A stretch of DNA of 64,000 nt. Source: Cliona cf. orientalis. Taxonomy: Eukaryota; Porifera; Demospongiae; Clionaida; Clionaidae. The notes below the pieces were generated by a model that was not told where the DNA came from, searched no databases, and worked only from the letters and a program-made list of their open reading frames with translations. Of this stretch, positions 1 through 11,567 are shown piece after piece. The translations under genes were made by a program, and so were the position numbers. Location of the stretch: assembly GCA_963930775.1 (NCBI GenBank), contig OZ005689.1, forward strand, positions 19,615,775 through 19,679,774. Reading direction: 5' to 3'. Positions within the stretch are counted from its first letter, which is position 1; each line of letters opens with the position of its first letter.

Positions 1-494
1 GCTTAGCAAGCCAAAGGGGCAGTTGGCTAGATTAGCAATGATCTTACATGTCTTGCAAATGGCTCTTCTTGGTGCACCTGAATGGGACCCGATGGTTACG
101 AAGGAAGATGCAGACTGTGCAAAGGTAATCGATTTCATCATTGAGTAGAAGTTTTGACTCATGTCACCAGCGCTTAAAGTAGCATCAGCTGCTACATATT
201 CATGCCCAAACGTGCCTGACAAGTACCTTGCAAAATTGTTGGGGTTTAGAGGTAGTCAAATTCAAGCTAGTGATGTATCACAATGTATCACAGTTCAGGC
301 TGATGCCACCTTCACCTTTAACACCCGGAGCTAAGAAAAACTACCCGGTAGAAAAAGTGAGGGAGTTTATGGGCACTGTTGCTAATGCAGGCTTTGAAAC
401 AATTGTAGAAGGGTTGAAGAATGGGTCAAAATGTAAGTCTACAGTCTTTCAGAAGCATTCCTTTGATAGCCTTTTAGTAGCTCAGGTCGAAATT
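1..494 (+). pseudogene. Decayed coding fragment of unknown family, cut by the window edge
   Basis: Reading from base 2 gives a protein-like stretch including GQLARLAMILHVL, then stops near 145 and 155, then more coding-like sequence (DKYLAKLLGFRGSQIQASD). Near 283 the frame shifts and coding resumes with KNYPVEKVREFMG up to about 440. The shift is caused by an exact tandem duplication of ten bases (273-282 and 283-292); without one copy the two reading frames join. The first part weakly resembles DUF3987-type proteins, but I do not firmly recognise it. It is interrupted on the right by a family A repeat. Probably a dead exon of a transposon or host gene. Confidence 0.4.
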
Positions 495-1568
495 TGTGAC
501 CGGATTTGAGAAAACCCTCTGTATGGGATTTTTTCAGAAAAGTGAGTTTGATGCATGGTTGATAAAGCTCTATCATAGAGCTAACCCGCGTTCAAGTCTT
601 AGGCTGATCGCACGCTTCATTGTGGAGATACAGCGCTTTGTTAGCGATCGCGCCACACCCCCATAATCGAGAAATTACAGTCTAAAGGTGTTGCTATGCA
701 CGCGTATGGCGTTTTCGCATACTACGCGTGATCCGGAAATCAATTAAATGGATCTGGGCAGAGCCGTTCGAAATGAACGTAAAGATCAAGCAAGAGTTGA
801 ATTTCGTTGTTGACAACAGCTGATTGTTCTTAGATGCTCAAGAAGCAAAAAAGGTGAGCGAACGTACAGTAGTTCGATGAATCTAGCTGTATCTAGATAG
901 AGAATTCTAATTAGCACCCATAGTAACGGGCTCCGTGTACGGTGGCTGTGCCGACTAGTGTAGGTCAAAATGAAGGCTTATTTCTCCTTCGTATAGCACG
1001 AATAGCTTCCGTAGAAGACGGCAACAGTTAGAAGAAGGGTTGTTCGACGTATGTGACCGGATTTGAGAAAAGGGGGCACTCCGCGCATTTCCCGAATTTT
1101 GGTTTTAAAACGCTTATATCTCTGGAACCATAGCAGCTATGAACTTCAAACCTGGTATGAATATTCTTTCATAATCCTACTACACTCGCTGCAAATCACG
1201 GGCCCCGGCCACTTCCGGTATGAGCAGTGCGCGCGGCCGCGTCGATCGCGTTCGAAAATCGCCGTTTTATGCCCCTCTTTGGCGGCTCACCGCTCGGGAC
1301 AGGAGATTCTAACGTTGGATCTGTGAAGTAGAAGGCCCAAACTGCTAACAAACCAAGTCTGAAGCCCAAGGCTTTCACTGCCTTGAAATGGTGGTAAGTT
1401 GAAAAGTGACAAAAAATCGCGTTTTGCGCAAAGTGCCCCCTTTTCTCAAATCCGGTCACAATATGACAAAATCTGGACTTTGACAAATTTTGACCTGAGC
1501 TACTAAAAACGCGCATTGCGCGAATCACACGCGGATCTCATACAGAGAGTTTCCCAAATCCGGTCACA
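495..1568 (+). repeat. Family A MITE, copy 1 (interrupted)
   Basis: The left end reads TGTGACCGGATTTGAG and the right end is its reverse complement at 1551-1568. Another element (1052-1460) is inserted near its right end; the remaining right part (1461-1568) continues the family A sequence. It contains the exon-like block shared by the family, ATG near 774 and a GTGAGC donor near 856, but here with an in-frame TGA. Confidence 0.85.
1052..1460. mobile_element. Family B MITE nested in family A copy 1
   Basis: A 409 bp segment with inverted ends: TGTGACCGGATTTGAGAAAA then GGGGGCAC on the left, and the complement GTGCCCCC then TTTTCTCAAATCCGGTCACA on the right. The outer 16-20 bases match family A but the interior differs, so the two families probably use the same transposase. 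No coding capacity. Confidence 0.8.
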
Positions 1569-2135
1569 TTTGTCAAAGTCCAGATTTTGTCATACACATG
1601 TTGAACCCTTCAAAGTACTGCCGTTGTCTACGGAAGCTAGTTGTGCTATACAAAGGCAAAATAAGCCTTCATTTTGACCCACCTAGTTGGCCCAGCTGCC
1701 GTACCCAGAGCCCGTTGCTATGGGCACTAATTAGAATTCGCTACCTAGATACAGCTAGATTCATCGAACTACTGTACGTTGGCTCACCTTTTTAGCTTCT
1801 TGGGCATCTAAGAACAATCGGCTGTTGTCAACAATGAAATTTGACTCTTGCTCGATCTTTACGTTCATTTCGAACGGCTCCGTCCAGGTCCATTTAATTG
1901 ATTTCCGGGTCACACGTAGTATGCGGGAATGCCATACGCGTGCATAGCAACTCCTTTAGACCGTAATTTCTCGATTATTGGGGTCGTGGCACGATCGCAA
2001 ACAAAGTGCTGTATCTCCACAACGAAGTGCGCGATCAATCTAAGACTTGAACGCAGGTTAGCTCTATGGTAGAGCTTATCAACCATGCATCAAACTCAAT
2101 TTTCAGAAAAAATCCCATACGGAATTTTATCTCTA
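1569..2135 (-). repeat. Family A MITE, copy 2 (reverse, right end missing)
   Basis: The reverse complement of the family A body runs from tttgtcaaagtccag to aaaaaatcccatacgg, ending without the terminal inverted repeat. The exon-like block lies on the minus strand near 1805-1882, with a 3 bp in-frame deletion and an open frame. Confidence 0.8.
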
Positions 2136-2639
2136 AGAGCTGAATCCTGGTCGTTGTTTACGAGATAAATGAATGATTTGTTTAACAAGTTGGTCTGAAT
2201 TCGGAATAGTAAGTGGCTTTCTTCTCTTGAAGCATATGTTCATGGATTCTTCTCTTTCAACAGGGAGCTTAGCGATATGGAGTCAAGTTTGGCTGGCTAT
2301 CAAGACAAATCCGTCAAGGTGTAGGACTGGAGTTTGGTTAGCTACCTCTGCTGACACTTATTCTACAAAATAAAGGTATTTATCAGCGACAAAATTTATT
2401 TACTCACGAGTAGGACAATATCCTGTTGTGTTTGGGGGTTACTTTCGATTATTTTATCTGTTTACTGTAGTTACCTTTAACCAAGAGCACAGATGTAACG
2501 GTATTCCTGTTAGTATATACGTGTTTATGGGCCATTTTATTGTTTGTCACATGTATACTATTGGATCATTTATGGTCATTGTACTATGGAAGCAGTGTAT
2601 AAGGCACATTTTATAGATATACCGGTTTTCCTGTTAGTA
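2136..2639. other. No feature seen
   Basis: Short low-complexity ORFs only (near 2173-2616). Nothing recognisable as a gene, RNA or repeat. Confidence 0.5.
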
Positions 2640-3287
2640 TGTGACCGGAGTTGCCTCCATAAATCGGAAAATTGAGTTTGATGCATGGTTGATAAGCTCA
2701 GCATAGAGATAACTCGCATTCAAGTCTTAGGCCGATCGTGTGCTTCGTTGTTGAGATACAGCACTTTGTTTGCGATTGTGCCACACCCCCAATAATTGAG
2801 AAATCACTGTCTAAAGGCGTTGCTATGCACACGTATGGCGTTTCCGCATAGTACGCGTGACCCGGAAATCAATTAAATGAATCTGGGCGGAGCTGTTCGA
2901 AATGAACGTAAAGATCAAGCAAGAGTTGAATTACATTGTTGACAACGACAGCCGATTGTTCTTAGATGCCCAAAAAGCTAAAAAGGTGAGCGAACGTACA
3001 GTAGTTCGATGAATCTAGCTATAACTAGGTAGAGAATTCTAATTAGTGCCCATAGCAACGGGCTCCGTGTACGGCGGCTGTGCCGACTAGGTGGGTCAAA
3101 ATAAAGGCTTATTTCGTCTTCGTATAGCACGACTAGCCTCCGTAGAAGACAGCAACAGTTAGAAGAAGGGTTGTTCGACATGTATATGACACTTTGACAA
3201 ATTTCAACCTGAGCTACTAAAAACGCGCATTGCGCGAATCGCGCGCAGATCCCATACATACGGAGGATTTTCCCAAATCCGGTCACA
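2640..3287 (+). repeat. Family A MITE, copy 3 (complete)
   Basis: It starts TGTGACCGGAGTTGCC (mutated) and ends CCAAATCCGGTCACA. The exon-like block at 2902-2985 is 28 codons, open from ATG, followed by GTGAGC. From 3288 to 3698 I see no feature. Confidence 0.85.
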
Positions 3288-3698
3288 TATGTTATACAAC
3301 TTACGCTGCATGCACACAACTCACAGTTTAAAGCATACCACAACTCACTCTCACAGAATTGTGACAAAACAAACATTTGATTCAAGGAATTAGACTAATA
3401 TTGAAAATGGAAAATCTGGAACCCAATATTTTACTGCCTCAACAAAATACCCTCAAGAAATAGTGTTAATAGTAGTAATTTTGAAAAATTGTATTTCAGG
3501 ACAGAGTATTTGAGTCTTATATAGAATAAGACAAGTAATATATGTGTTATTTGTGACCCTTTGGTGAAGTTTGTGGTTCGCTCTGTGTGCGCCCTCCTGG
3601 GCCGCTAGTAGTTTCTCTAGGTTTTGTAGCTGTTTTGTAGTAGGCCTTACCTTTGTGTGTATCATACAAATAGAGGTTTGTACATTATTTTGAGATAT

Positions 3699-3905
3699 AT
3701 GACCGGATCTGAGAAAACCCGGCATATTTGTCAAACGCGCATATGGCGCAATACGCATTTTTAGTATCAACAGTCAAAAAATATCAAAGTTCAATTTATG
3801 TCAAAGAACCCTTCTATCTACTAACGGTTGCCACCGCCTACGGAGGGTAAATGTAAGTTACCAAGGCGAAATAAACCTTCATCTTGACCTACCTAGTCAG
3901 TACAG
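3699..3905 (-). repeat. Family A MITE, copy 4, left part
   Basis: It begins atatgaccggatctgagaaa and runs through the family A right-hand body up to ctagtcagtacag, where the transposon at 3906 is inserted. The rest of the copy resumes at 8311. The split gives an unambiguous pre-insertion sequence for the larger element. Confidence 0.85.
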
Positions 3906-4188
3906 TAGTCTCGTGTACCAGACCACTCCCACCTCCCCAGCTCTGGATGTATTGCATCACCAGCGCGGGGAGAGGGAGGGTCTGGCCACTGTTGCACGGT
4001 TTCCGTGGCACAGCGGAATGTCAATAATTATGCTGTCACATGACCATTCAACCGCACGGAATTTCTTGAGGGTGGGGTCTGGGGACGGGACAAGACTACG
4101 CGCAGGCGCAAGCGCTAGCCTGATCGCAGGAGCGCGCAAGTGCGTCGGATCATCGAGCGATATTGGACTCGTTTCTTCATTTGTTGAT

Positions 4189-6538
4189 ATGGAGGAAAGA
4201 TGCGCTGGGTGCGCTTGTGAACTGAAACGAGGTATAGCACACCGTCGAAAGCTGTATAGTGAGTCTACACGGCACATTCTTCCCATTTTATCTGGCTTAC
4301 TGAGAGAGGAGTACTTATCTGAAGATGTTGACCAACTGCTACCGCCTCTTCAGTCTGCTCAATCCAAGGAAGATATATTCAATTGTATGAAGTATTTCAG
4401 ACACCTAGAGAAGCTTATAAGATTGGAAAAAGACAAATCTCAGGTACAAGAGACACTGAAGGGTGGATTTCTGAAACTGAAGCAGTTTGTTGAATTGAGA
4501 GCAAATACTCAGCAAGATGAACCTCCTACTCCCTCTAGATCGAATAGAAAACGTTCAAGGTTGCTGTCATCCTCACCAGCAGGACCTCCAAAGAAGCGTC
4601 ATGCACCTGACTCTCCAACACGTAGAATAATTCGCCAAGTACATGCACCGGAGACACCATCTGTTTCAGTAAGTGATTGTTCTTCATCTTATGATTGCTT
4701 AGTAAATTTCATAGCATTGCTGTTTTTGCAATAGGTTCTTGTGAAGAAACAAAGTCGAGCTCGAGTGTTTCATCTCACCCATTCACTGAAGCCACTAGCC
4801 AGGAGTGTTGGCTGAAGAAACAGGTCATCTATTGCCCGCCATGTGATGAAAGATTCCAGGATCAGGAAAAACACTGTAGAACATATGGGGAAGTTGCTAT
4901 CAAAAGAATTGGCTCGTCTATCTTCAAAGAAAGTCAATTCCCACTTTTGTGATGTTTCTGTCAGTGCCTTGGAGGAGTTCACCTGGGAAAGCTTGCTTCA
5001 AGAGATAGGTACGGAGGCACCAGTCATGCTCTCTTTTCTGAGGGAGTGTGTTCATGTCAAACGACGTTGGCATCAACCTAAAGGAAAAGGAGGAAGGAGT
5101 GCTCGTCGTCTGCCCAGTGAAGATACAGCCATTGCCATGTGCTTTGCTGTGTTATTACGTGCCAGAAGTCTGCGGATGAATCTTGTTCAACGGATGATTT
5201 CAATGTTGCTTTATGCGAGTCATGCATCAAAGCAGGTTTGCTGGCAATAGTTATCATACAGTATGTCATAAAAAATTATGATTTTAGTTGTACAGAAGAT
5301 TGAATAGGCTACTACTGTGTCTGTCTCATAAGAGCACTCTTGCCTTTGTTGACAAGATGGGGCAGAACCATGATAAGGAAGTGTTGAAGTGGAGAGATGA
5401 TATCTGTCTGAGAAAATTTGATGCACAGGTATGTGGTAATTAAATCACCATTGACAATAGTGTTTATCTCTATTATGATCCTATGTGATAAGAAATAATT
5501 ATTCATTTTCACTTGAGAAATATGATTTGCACTGGTGACACAGTATATTATTATCAGTGTCACATGTCGTATGTATCGTATGTATCTTCAGGTGAACGAG
5601 GAATCTGGAGTTGAAGGGAGCAGTGAACAAGCTTTGACAGTGACCCAACCAAGTGTGCCTCCTGGCCAGCAGAGTAGTTCAGATGAGAATGAACCCTCCC
5701 CCTCTTCTCAGTCAACTTCTGAGGATGAAAATGGCAGCTGCAGTAGTGAACCATCTAGTAGCAGTATTTCTTCCAACACTAGCTCTTCTTCTTGTTCATC
5801 CTTCGAGAGAGAGATTCAAGCTATCTTTGGTCCAGAAACTTCGTACGCACCGACTTCCTTCTCATTGAAGACCTTCAAGCTGGTTGGTGACAACGTCGAC
5901 AAAAATGTCAAGCCATCTGATGTCCGAGTTGATAGTCAGACTAAGTCGCTACACTATTTCCAGACGTATGCAGTGAGAGACAGGATTGACCTCACCTCTT
6001 ATGATGACACACCTGTGATAGACGAATCAAAGGTGGACTCAACTCGATTGCTACCATCCGAATCTGACCACAATAAATTAACTTTCCTGGTAGCGAGAGT
6101 TCTTAAGCAGTATATGCCTTTTTTTGAGAAGTTTGGTGCTGGTCTTGAAAAACACATTCGACACAAGTTTTATGAGGAAACGGGTCAAAAATCCGAAGTT
6201 GTAAGTTATTCTCTTAGAAATTCATGCATGGCCTGACTACAGACCCCACAAATTGCTATAATCTATCTCGAAAGTATGCATAATTATCATTAATTATTGT
6301 GTACACTTCTGAATCAATGTAGGTGCCACTTGGAATTTTGCAAAATAGTGAGAGCAACTATGAGGACATGGTAGATATCATGAATAATCTCCACCAGTAT
6401 ATTCCAACTAAAACTTCAATCACCAAGCACACTGTTTCGGATAGTGATGAAGAAGTAGAGATTGTTGAAGACACACTCCATACAGTCTTGTTTGGTGGGG
6501 ATCAGATGACTGCCGTTCGGGCAGGTGGCAGCCAATAG
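4189..6538 (+). pseudogene. DUF6589/DDE-like transposase, truncated
   Basis: Predicted exons are 4189-4668, 4735-5235, 5288-5428, 5592-6200 and 6323-6538, all with GT-AG introns and consistent phase. The N terminus has a small Cys cluster (CAGCAC) and a coiled, basic region. Exon 4 carries a long Ser-rich acidic stretch, then the signature VGDNVDKNVKPSDVRVD, with the first likely catalytic Asp. Exon 5 carries GGDQMT, the second motif, and stops 11 codons later. The region holding the third motif (seen in the 46 kb copy as DLYNEHVNK) is gone, replaced by unrelated sequence beginning ggcccggcgcaaccgg. Exon 2 has an in-frame TGA at 4813-4815. It presumably bound the TIRs and catalysed cut-and-paste when intact. 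The intron after the codon for Gln in ASHASKQ is at the same site as in the 46 kb gene. Not functional. Confidence 0.85.
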
Positions 6539-6919
6539 GCCCGGCGCAACCGGTACGGCTGGTACGGCTATGGCCGTACCACTTTTTGTGCCTATCATAA
6601 AAGGAGCTAGCTACTTAGCTACTTCAACTGAGAACTTGAACTATTCTTACCGCTACAGTGGCTCTAGTATCAGTCGGTGTTTCCATTAGATGCACACCTT
6701 TTGTTAGCTCCACCCCCATTTGGTAAGGATGGTCACTACAATTATTTAGCCTATGCCTCAACAAGCAGGAATTTGATACTTTTTGCAGCATTGCACGTGT
6801 TAACAGTCAGAAATTCAGACCGTATGATAAGAGTGGCAGGTTTTCTTAAAATAGCCAGCAGGTGAAATGAAGTTTATCCACCGTTTAGTAGCTTCCAGTT
6901 CTCCCCCCCCCCCCCCCCA

Positions 6920-8063
6920 CATGGCCTCCCCCCCCCCTGCCCTACCAGTTCCTTGTATGTAGCCTTTGATGTCAGCAGGAACTCCCCAATGAATAATCCT
7001 TCTTATATTAGGGCTATCAAGTCCCATGCCGAACGCCACAGTAGCAATGACTACTCTTAGACGAGCTTCTTCCTGTGTGAAGTTGCAGATGATTACATCT
7101 TTCACTTTCTGTTCTGTACATGCAGTAAACATGTCAACCAAACGAAAGCAAGCGATGTTAGGAGCTCCGATAGGTTCCACACACTTGGCCCCTAGGGAAC
7201 GAGTGATGAAGGAGTATATGTAGCCGATATCCTCATAACTACGACAGAATATAACAGTACGGGGAGTTTGCAACCTTTTTTCACGCAGCTCATTCACCAA
7301 CTCAGAGAAAGTCTCTTCTATAGTTGCTTCTTTCTTGTGAACTGAGTAGTGTATGTTCACACGGTTTGGTGACAAGGCCACAATGCTAGGCTGAACCATA
7401 CCTAATATTCGACACACACTCCTTATGTTTGTGGTAGCAGTTGCAGTGAGGGCCATCAGTTTCACGCTACTTGGAATGATGCTACGAACTTCAGAGAGCC
7501 TGGAAAATACTATTTGAAAACTTTCACCCCTACATGTATCAGCACAGAATAAAATTAAATTATGCATGTTTTGAAAATTAACACAAAATTTGCCACTCAT
7601 TCACACAGTGTGCTTCATCAATCACTACTGCTATAAGATTTCGTTGATACACGTCAGAAAGTAAGATATCTCTCCACTTGTTGGTGGTCAGCAGCGATTC
7701 TGGACTTAGGAATATCATCTGGTAATGCCCTTCATATACTCGATCCATTTCACACTGATCGCCTCCGTATACAGCCTTCATCCGTTTAACTTTCAAGCGC
7801 TCCACCTGATCCTTCATTAGAGCTATCAATGGGCTAATAACCAGGACAATAGAGGTATCTGTCTTCCTTAACATATCGAAAGCACCCGGTAGAACCCAGT
7901 AGCACGATTTCCCGCTTCCAGTCGGCAAACTCGCAAACACCTCTGATCCTGAAAGAAAGCTCCGCAACACCTTACTCTGGTTTCTCGTGAGTTTATCGTA
8001 CCCCAGAGCTTCAGCTGACGCTGTCATAGCAGCTTCGATGTTGTCGCTTGTCCACTCCATCAT
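6920..8063 (-). pseudogene. RecQ-type SF2 helicase of the 4 kb transposon, 3' damaged
   Basis: Exon 1 (8063-7594) has Walker A LPTGSGKS, motif Ia region VISPLIALMKDQV and the DEAH box IDEAHC. Exon 2 (7529 down to about 6920) has LTATATTN (motif III), VIFCRSYEDIGYIYSF (motif IV) and GMGLDSPNIRRIIHWG through YIQGTGRAG (motifs V-VI). The 64-base intron (7530-7593) splits the Trp codon right after the DEAH box, the same site as in the 46 kb helicase, but its donor reads GC rather than GT. A C-run (about 6902-6936) breaks the frame after motif VI, and the Cys-rich end seen in the intact copy is not recognisable. Start chosen at the double Met before EWTSDNI. It converges on the transposase. The helicase role in transposition is inferred. 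Confidence 0.85.
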
Positions 8064-8310
8064 GCTCACTCGATCGATAGATTGACTAATCGCACGCGCT
8101 AAGCACGCGTGCACGTTATGGTATTTGAGGAATTCGATAATTAATCCTGCATGTGACTACTGAAATCTCATTGGTCATATCCACATTCCGACCTGTGCCA
8201 CAGAAATCGTGCAACAGTGGCCAGACCCTCCCTCTCCCCGCGCTGGTGATGCAATACATCCAGAGCTGGGGAGGTGGGAGTGGTCTGGTACACGAGACTA
8301 GTCAGTACGG

Positions 8311-8558
8311 CTGCCGTACACGGAGCCTGTTGCTATTGGCGCTAATTAGAATTCTCAACCTAGATACAGCTAGATTCATCGAACTACTGTATATTCGCTC
8401 ACCTTTTTAGCTTCTTGGGCATCTTAGAATAATCGCCGACCGTTGTCAACATCGAAATCCAACCTTTGCTCAATCTTTACATTCATTTCGAACGGCTCCG
8501 CCCAGGTCCATTTAATTGATTTCCGGTTCACGCGTAGTATACAGAAACACCATATTAT
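8311..8558 (-). repeat. Family A MITE, copy 4, right part
   Basis: It continues the copy broken at 3905 (ctgccgtacacggagcc onward) and ends at caccata, without a terminal repeat, where copy 5 begins. The exon-like block here carries a stop. Confidence 0.85.
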
Positions 8559-9205
8559 GTGACCGGATTTGGGAAAACCCTCCGTAATGGGATTTTTTTT
8601 CAGAAAATTGAGTTTGATGCATGGTTGATAAGCTCTACCATAGAGCTAACCCACGTTCACGTCTTAGCCCGATCGCGCGCTTCGTTGTGGAGATACAGCG
8701 CTTTGTTTATGATCGCGCCACACCCCCAATAATCGAGAAATTACGGTCTAAAGGCGTTGCTATGCACACGTATGGCGTTTTCACATACTACACGTGACCC
8801 GGAAATCAATTAAATGGACCTGGGCGGAGCCGTTCGAAATGAACGTAAAGATCGAGCAAGAGTTGAATTTCGTTGTTGACAAGGACAGGAGATTGTTCTT
8901 AGATGCCCAAGAAGCTAAAAAGGTAAGCGAACGTACAGTAGATCGATGAATCTAGCTGTATCTAGGTAGAGAATTCTAATTACCGCCCATAGCAACGGGC
9001 TCCGTGTACGGTGGCTGTGCCGACTAGGTGGGTCAAAATGAAGGCGTATTTCGCCTTTGTATAGCATGACTAGCCTCCATAGAAGACGGCAACAGTTAGA
9101 AGAAGGGTTGTTACAAAATCTGGACTTCAACCTGAGCTACTAAAACGCGCATTGCACGAATCGTGTACAGATCCCTTACGGAGGGTTTTCCCAAATCCGG
9201 TCACA
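8559..9205 (+). repeat. Family A MITE, copy 5 (complete)
   Basis: It runs from TGTGACCGGATTTGGGAAAA to CCAAATCCGGTCACA. The exon-like block at 8839-8922 is 28 open codons, followed by a GTAAGC donor. Confidence 0.88.
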
Positions 9206-10779
9206 AATACCTACACAGCCAAAAATATACGGTCAAGTAACGATAGCGTAAGCTGTTACTAGCTGAATCAATGCCTGTATGCCCAACTGGTACAGTGTCG
9301 TATTAGTTTACGTTCTTGTACCGCTACTGTAGGTGAGCGTCGATACGATATGAAGCCTACTTCACTGAGACAGCCATTACATGATCGAAACGGTCTAACG
9401 AAGTACAGCATCTTTACAGCAATGACAGATGATGTTCGGCAACGAAACGGTATCGTTTTGGCGGTCGAATTGACACAGATCTGACATTCAAAGTTTGATA
9501 ATGGACTCCCCCCATTGATGAACAGCAAATCGGTGAGTATACCAACAGTCTGCTGTATACCCAGTTACTGAATAGTGGCGGATTCAATCATGCCACAAAA
9601 CTGAGTCTGCCGCTGAGACAGAGGCTGATTTGTATCAGCAAATTATGCCATACTTTTAATAATATAAAGGTAGCTACTCTACCAGCCAACAAGTTGGAGC
9701 CCAAGACCTAGAGGCTTGGTAAAATGCATTCTGAGACAAATTTAGCGTGAAATTTATGTAAAGTGGGGATCCCCCCTCCCCCCCCCCCCCCCCCCCAAAT
9801 GACTACCCTGCCGGCCTGCTTGCCATTCATATTGATTGTCGACTATGGTGCACATATCAGGGTTATAAACTGGACGGACGGGCTTGTGAGCCTCATCTCC
9901 ATACCACACTGCATGGGGAGACAAAATTTTTCAAACTCTATTTTGACGTTGTCGTGTTATATTATATGTTATGCAGTTTGCTTTTCTCCAACAATCCTAC
10001 CTCTGACTCCTCCCAGATCACAGAGTCATCTAGTGACATCCATTCCTGAAACACCTCCTCGGCCTCATGTTCAGGACACAAAAAAGATAAAACTTTGTAA
10101 GCAGTACCAACTAAAGAATGGGTGGATACATTGCAGGTATGTACATCATAGCTATCAGATTATTAAAGGCAAATTTACTGGGTACCTGTATATTCCACAG
10201 AGTACCAAAACCAAAAGAACCAGTGAAGAGGTGCAAGGATAGGCCCAAGGTTGCTAAAAAATTAAAATTTAGTGAAGGGTTTGAGGTATACATGTTATTA
10301 ATTCCGTTTGCTACTTGTTTTAATCCCAGTTATATACTTTATTGTAGCCATCTGTGAAGCATTTATACAAGAGACAAGCGCCACACTTGCCCTGACTGTG
10401 AAGCTGTATGTCTACCAATGTTATCCTATTTCTAAGCTTAATCATAAAAATTATTGTATTTGTCAGTGGTATGATGAAGATCCAAAGCGGATTCAGTTTA
10501 GTTGCCGTCACAAGTCTAAATCAGAAACAAAGGAAGAGTTGAAAGTGTGGGACACATCAGTTACGGCATGTCCGAGTCTGAGGACAATGAAGACTTTTAA
10601 GTTTGTACGTGCTCTTTATTATCTTGTTACAATTATTATAATTAGCATCACCATGCATTGAAAATCACAGTAATGATTATCACAAATTTAAAAGATCACA
10701 AAAAAATTGCATAATCACTGGTCTTGATGACTAATAATAGCCTATCTTATGGTACAACTTCCTTGTTCACAACATGTAG
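9206..10779 (+). other. Unassigned region with weak coding-like fragments
   Basis: 9206-9760 holds nothing I recognise. A C-run lies at 9772-9796. From about 10011 to 10660 there are short open stretches (for example WYDEDPKRIQF near 10470) that look like eroded exons. They sit just upstream of the OTU-protease remnant and could be the N-terminal part of the same dead Helitron protein, but I see no domain. Confidence 0.25.
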
Positions 10780-11350
10780 TGTTCTGGAGATATGGTGGCT
10801 AAAGTTACAGCTAAAATCATGCTCTGAAATGGGTGTCCCAGTCCTTAGACCGCCTGAGCAGGCTACTTACTACTTATGCACTAGTGTTGTCAAACACAGG
10901 ACTGCCATGATTGCTGCATTGTCCCATATATACTTCAGTGGAAACCATGAACAACATATCCAAGCATTAACTGACACTATGCACAAGGCAATCCATCTGG
11001 GTGTGTGGGGAACAGATCTGCATTTATTCTCACTCAGTCTTCTTCTGAACAGACCTATTTTCTCATATAATGCATTCTATATAATTAGGCAATCAGTGAG
11101 AATCTAGAACCTTCCTCACACAAACGACCCCCACCATTTAGCTCAAAGATTCCTGATACGAGACCAAGGCACTAGAGGACACTTTGTTTTGTAGTGATGT
11201 GCTCAGAGCGTCCCTTTCCTCTGGAAGTATTACCTCACTTCCTCTTCCACCATTGTGTCTATTTAACATTTTAAATCAACACTGGGTTGCTCTATTAATG
11301 TTATCACCACTGCTTGTTGCCCATATCCCAATACCAATAAGTAGGACAAT
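10780..11350 (+). pseudogene. Decayed OTU-like cysteine protease, probably Helitron-derived
   Basis: Translation around 10870-11090 (VVKHRTAMIAALSHIYF, then GVWGTDLHLFSLSLLLNRPIF) matches the middle of the OTU protein at 37.7-38.3 kb. Further downstream, in shifted frames, the words HLAQRF (about 11140) and NQHWVALL (about 11278) match its end, which includes the likely catalytic His. The GDGNC motif with the nucleophile Cys is not readable. Several indels make it dead. OTU proteases are known passengers of Helitron/Helentron proteins, which suggests an old Helitron fragment. Confidence 0.6.
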
Positions 11351-11567
11351 AGCCTGAAATTTAACATCCAGTATGCTTACCACTATAATAAACCAATAAC
11401 ATGGTCATACACACATACAGTGTACATGTACGCACACATACTCTCACTCAATAATTATACAAACACAGATGCATACACACATTCCCTCACATACATAATT
11501 ATCATATATAGATTGGTCTCTCCCCCCCCCCTCCCACACACACACACAGTGTTCATTAGTGATCATT
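11351..11567. other. Simple-sequence stretch
   Basis: Alternating CA/TA-rich sequence and a C-run (11523-11533). No gene. Confidence 0.5.

Larger units (their letters stand above)
3906..8300. mobile_element. AcademH-like two-gene DNA transposon, defective
   Basis: The terminal inverted repeats at 3906-4013 and 8193-8300 (about 108 bp, two mismatches) start TAGTCTCGTGTACCAGACC. The flanking direct repeats are gtcagtacag (3896-3905) and gtcagtacgg (8301-8310), a 10 bp target duplication with one mismatch. Both flanks belong to one family A copy, which proves the boundaries. Each TIR holds its own inverted repeat (CCAGACC and GGTCTGG), a pattern also present in the 46 kb element. Two genes converge: a multi-exon DUF6589-type transposase on + (C terminus lost) and a RecQ-type helicase on -. 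The match to the AcademH lineage is from memory of that superfamily; the boundaries and genes are read directly. Confidence 0.92.

Noticed and set aside
1598..1795. Repeated ORFs ending ...RFIELLYVRSPF in family A copies
   Set aside because: They recur on the strand opposite to the exon-like block in every copy, with unstable starts, and reflect the repeat rather than a gene.
3913..4188. Upstream extension of the transposase ORF to 3913
   Set aside because: This part lies within the terminal inverted repeat and lacks an ATG there; the ATG at 4189, just before the Cys cluster, is the likelier start.
9763..10242. Pro-rich ORF beginning in a C-run
   Set aside because: The Pro stretch is the homopolymer; the rest shows no domain and no consistent frame.
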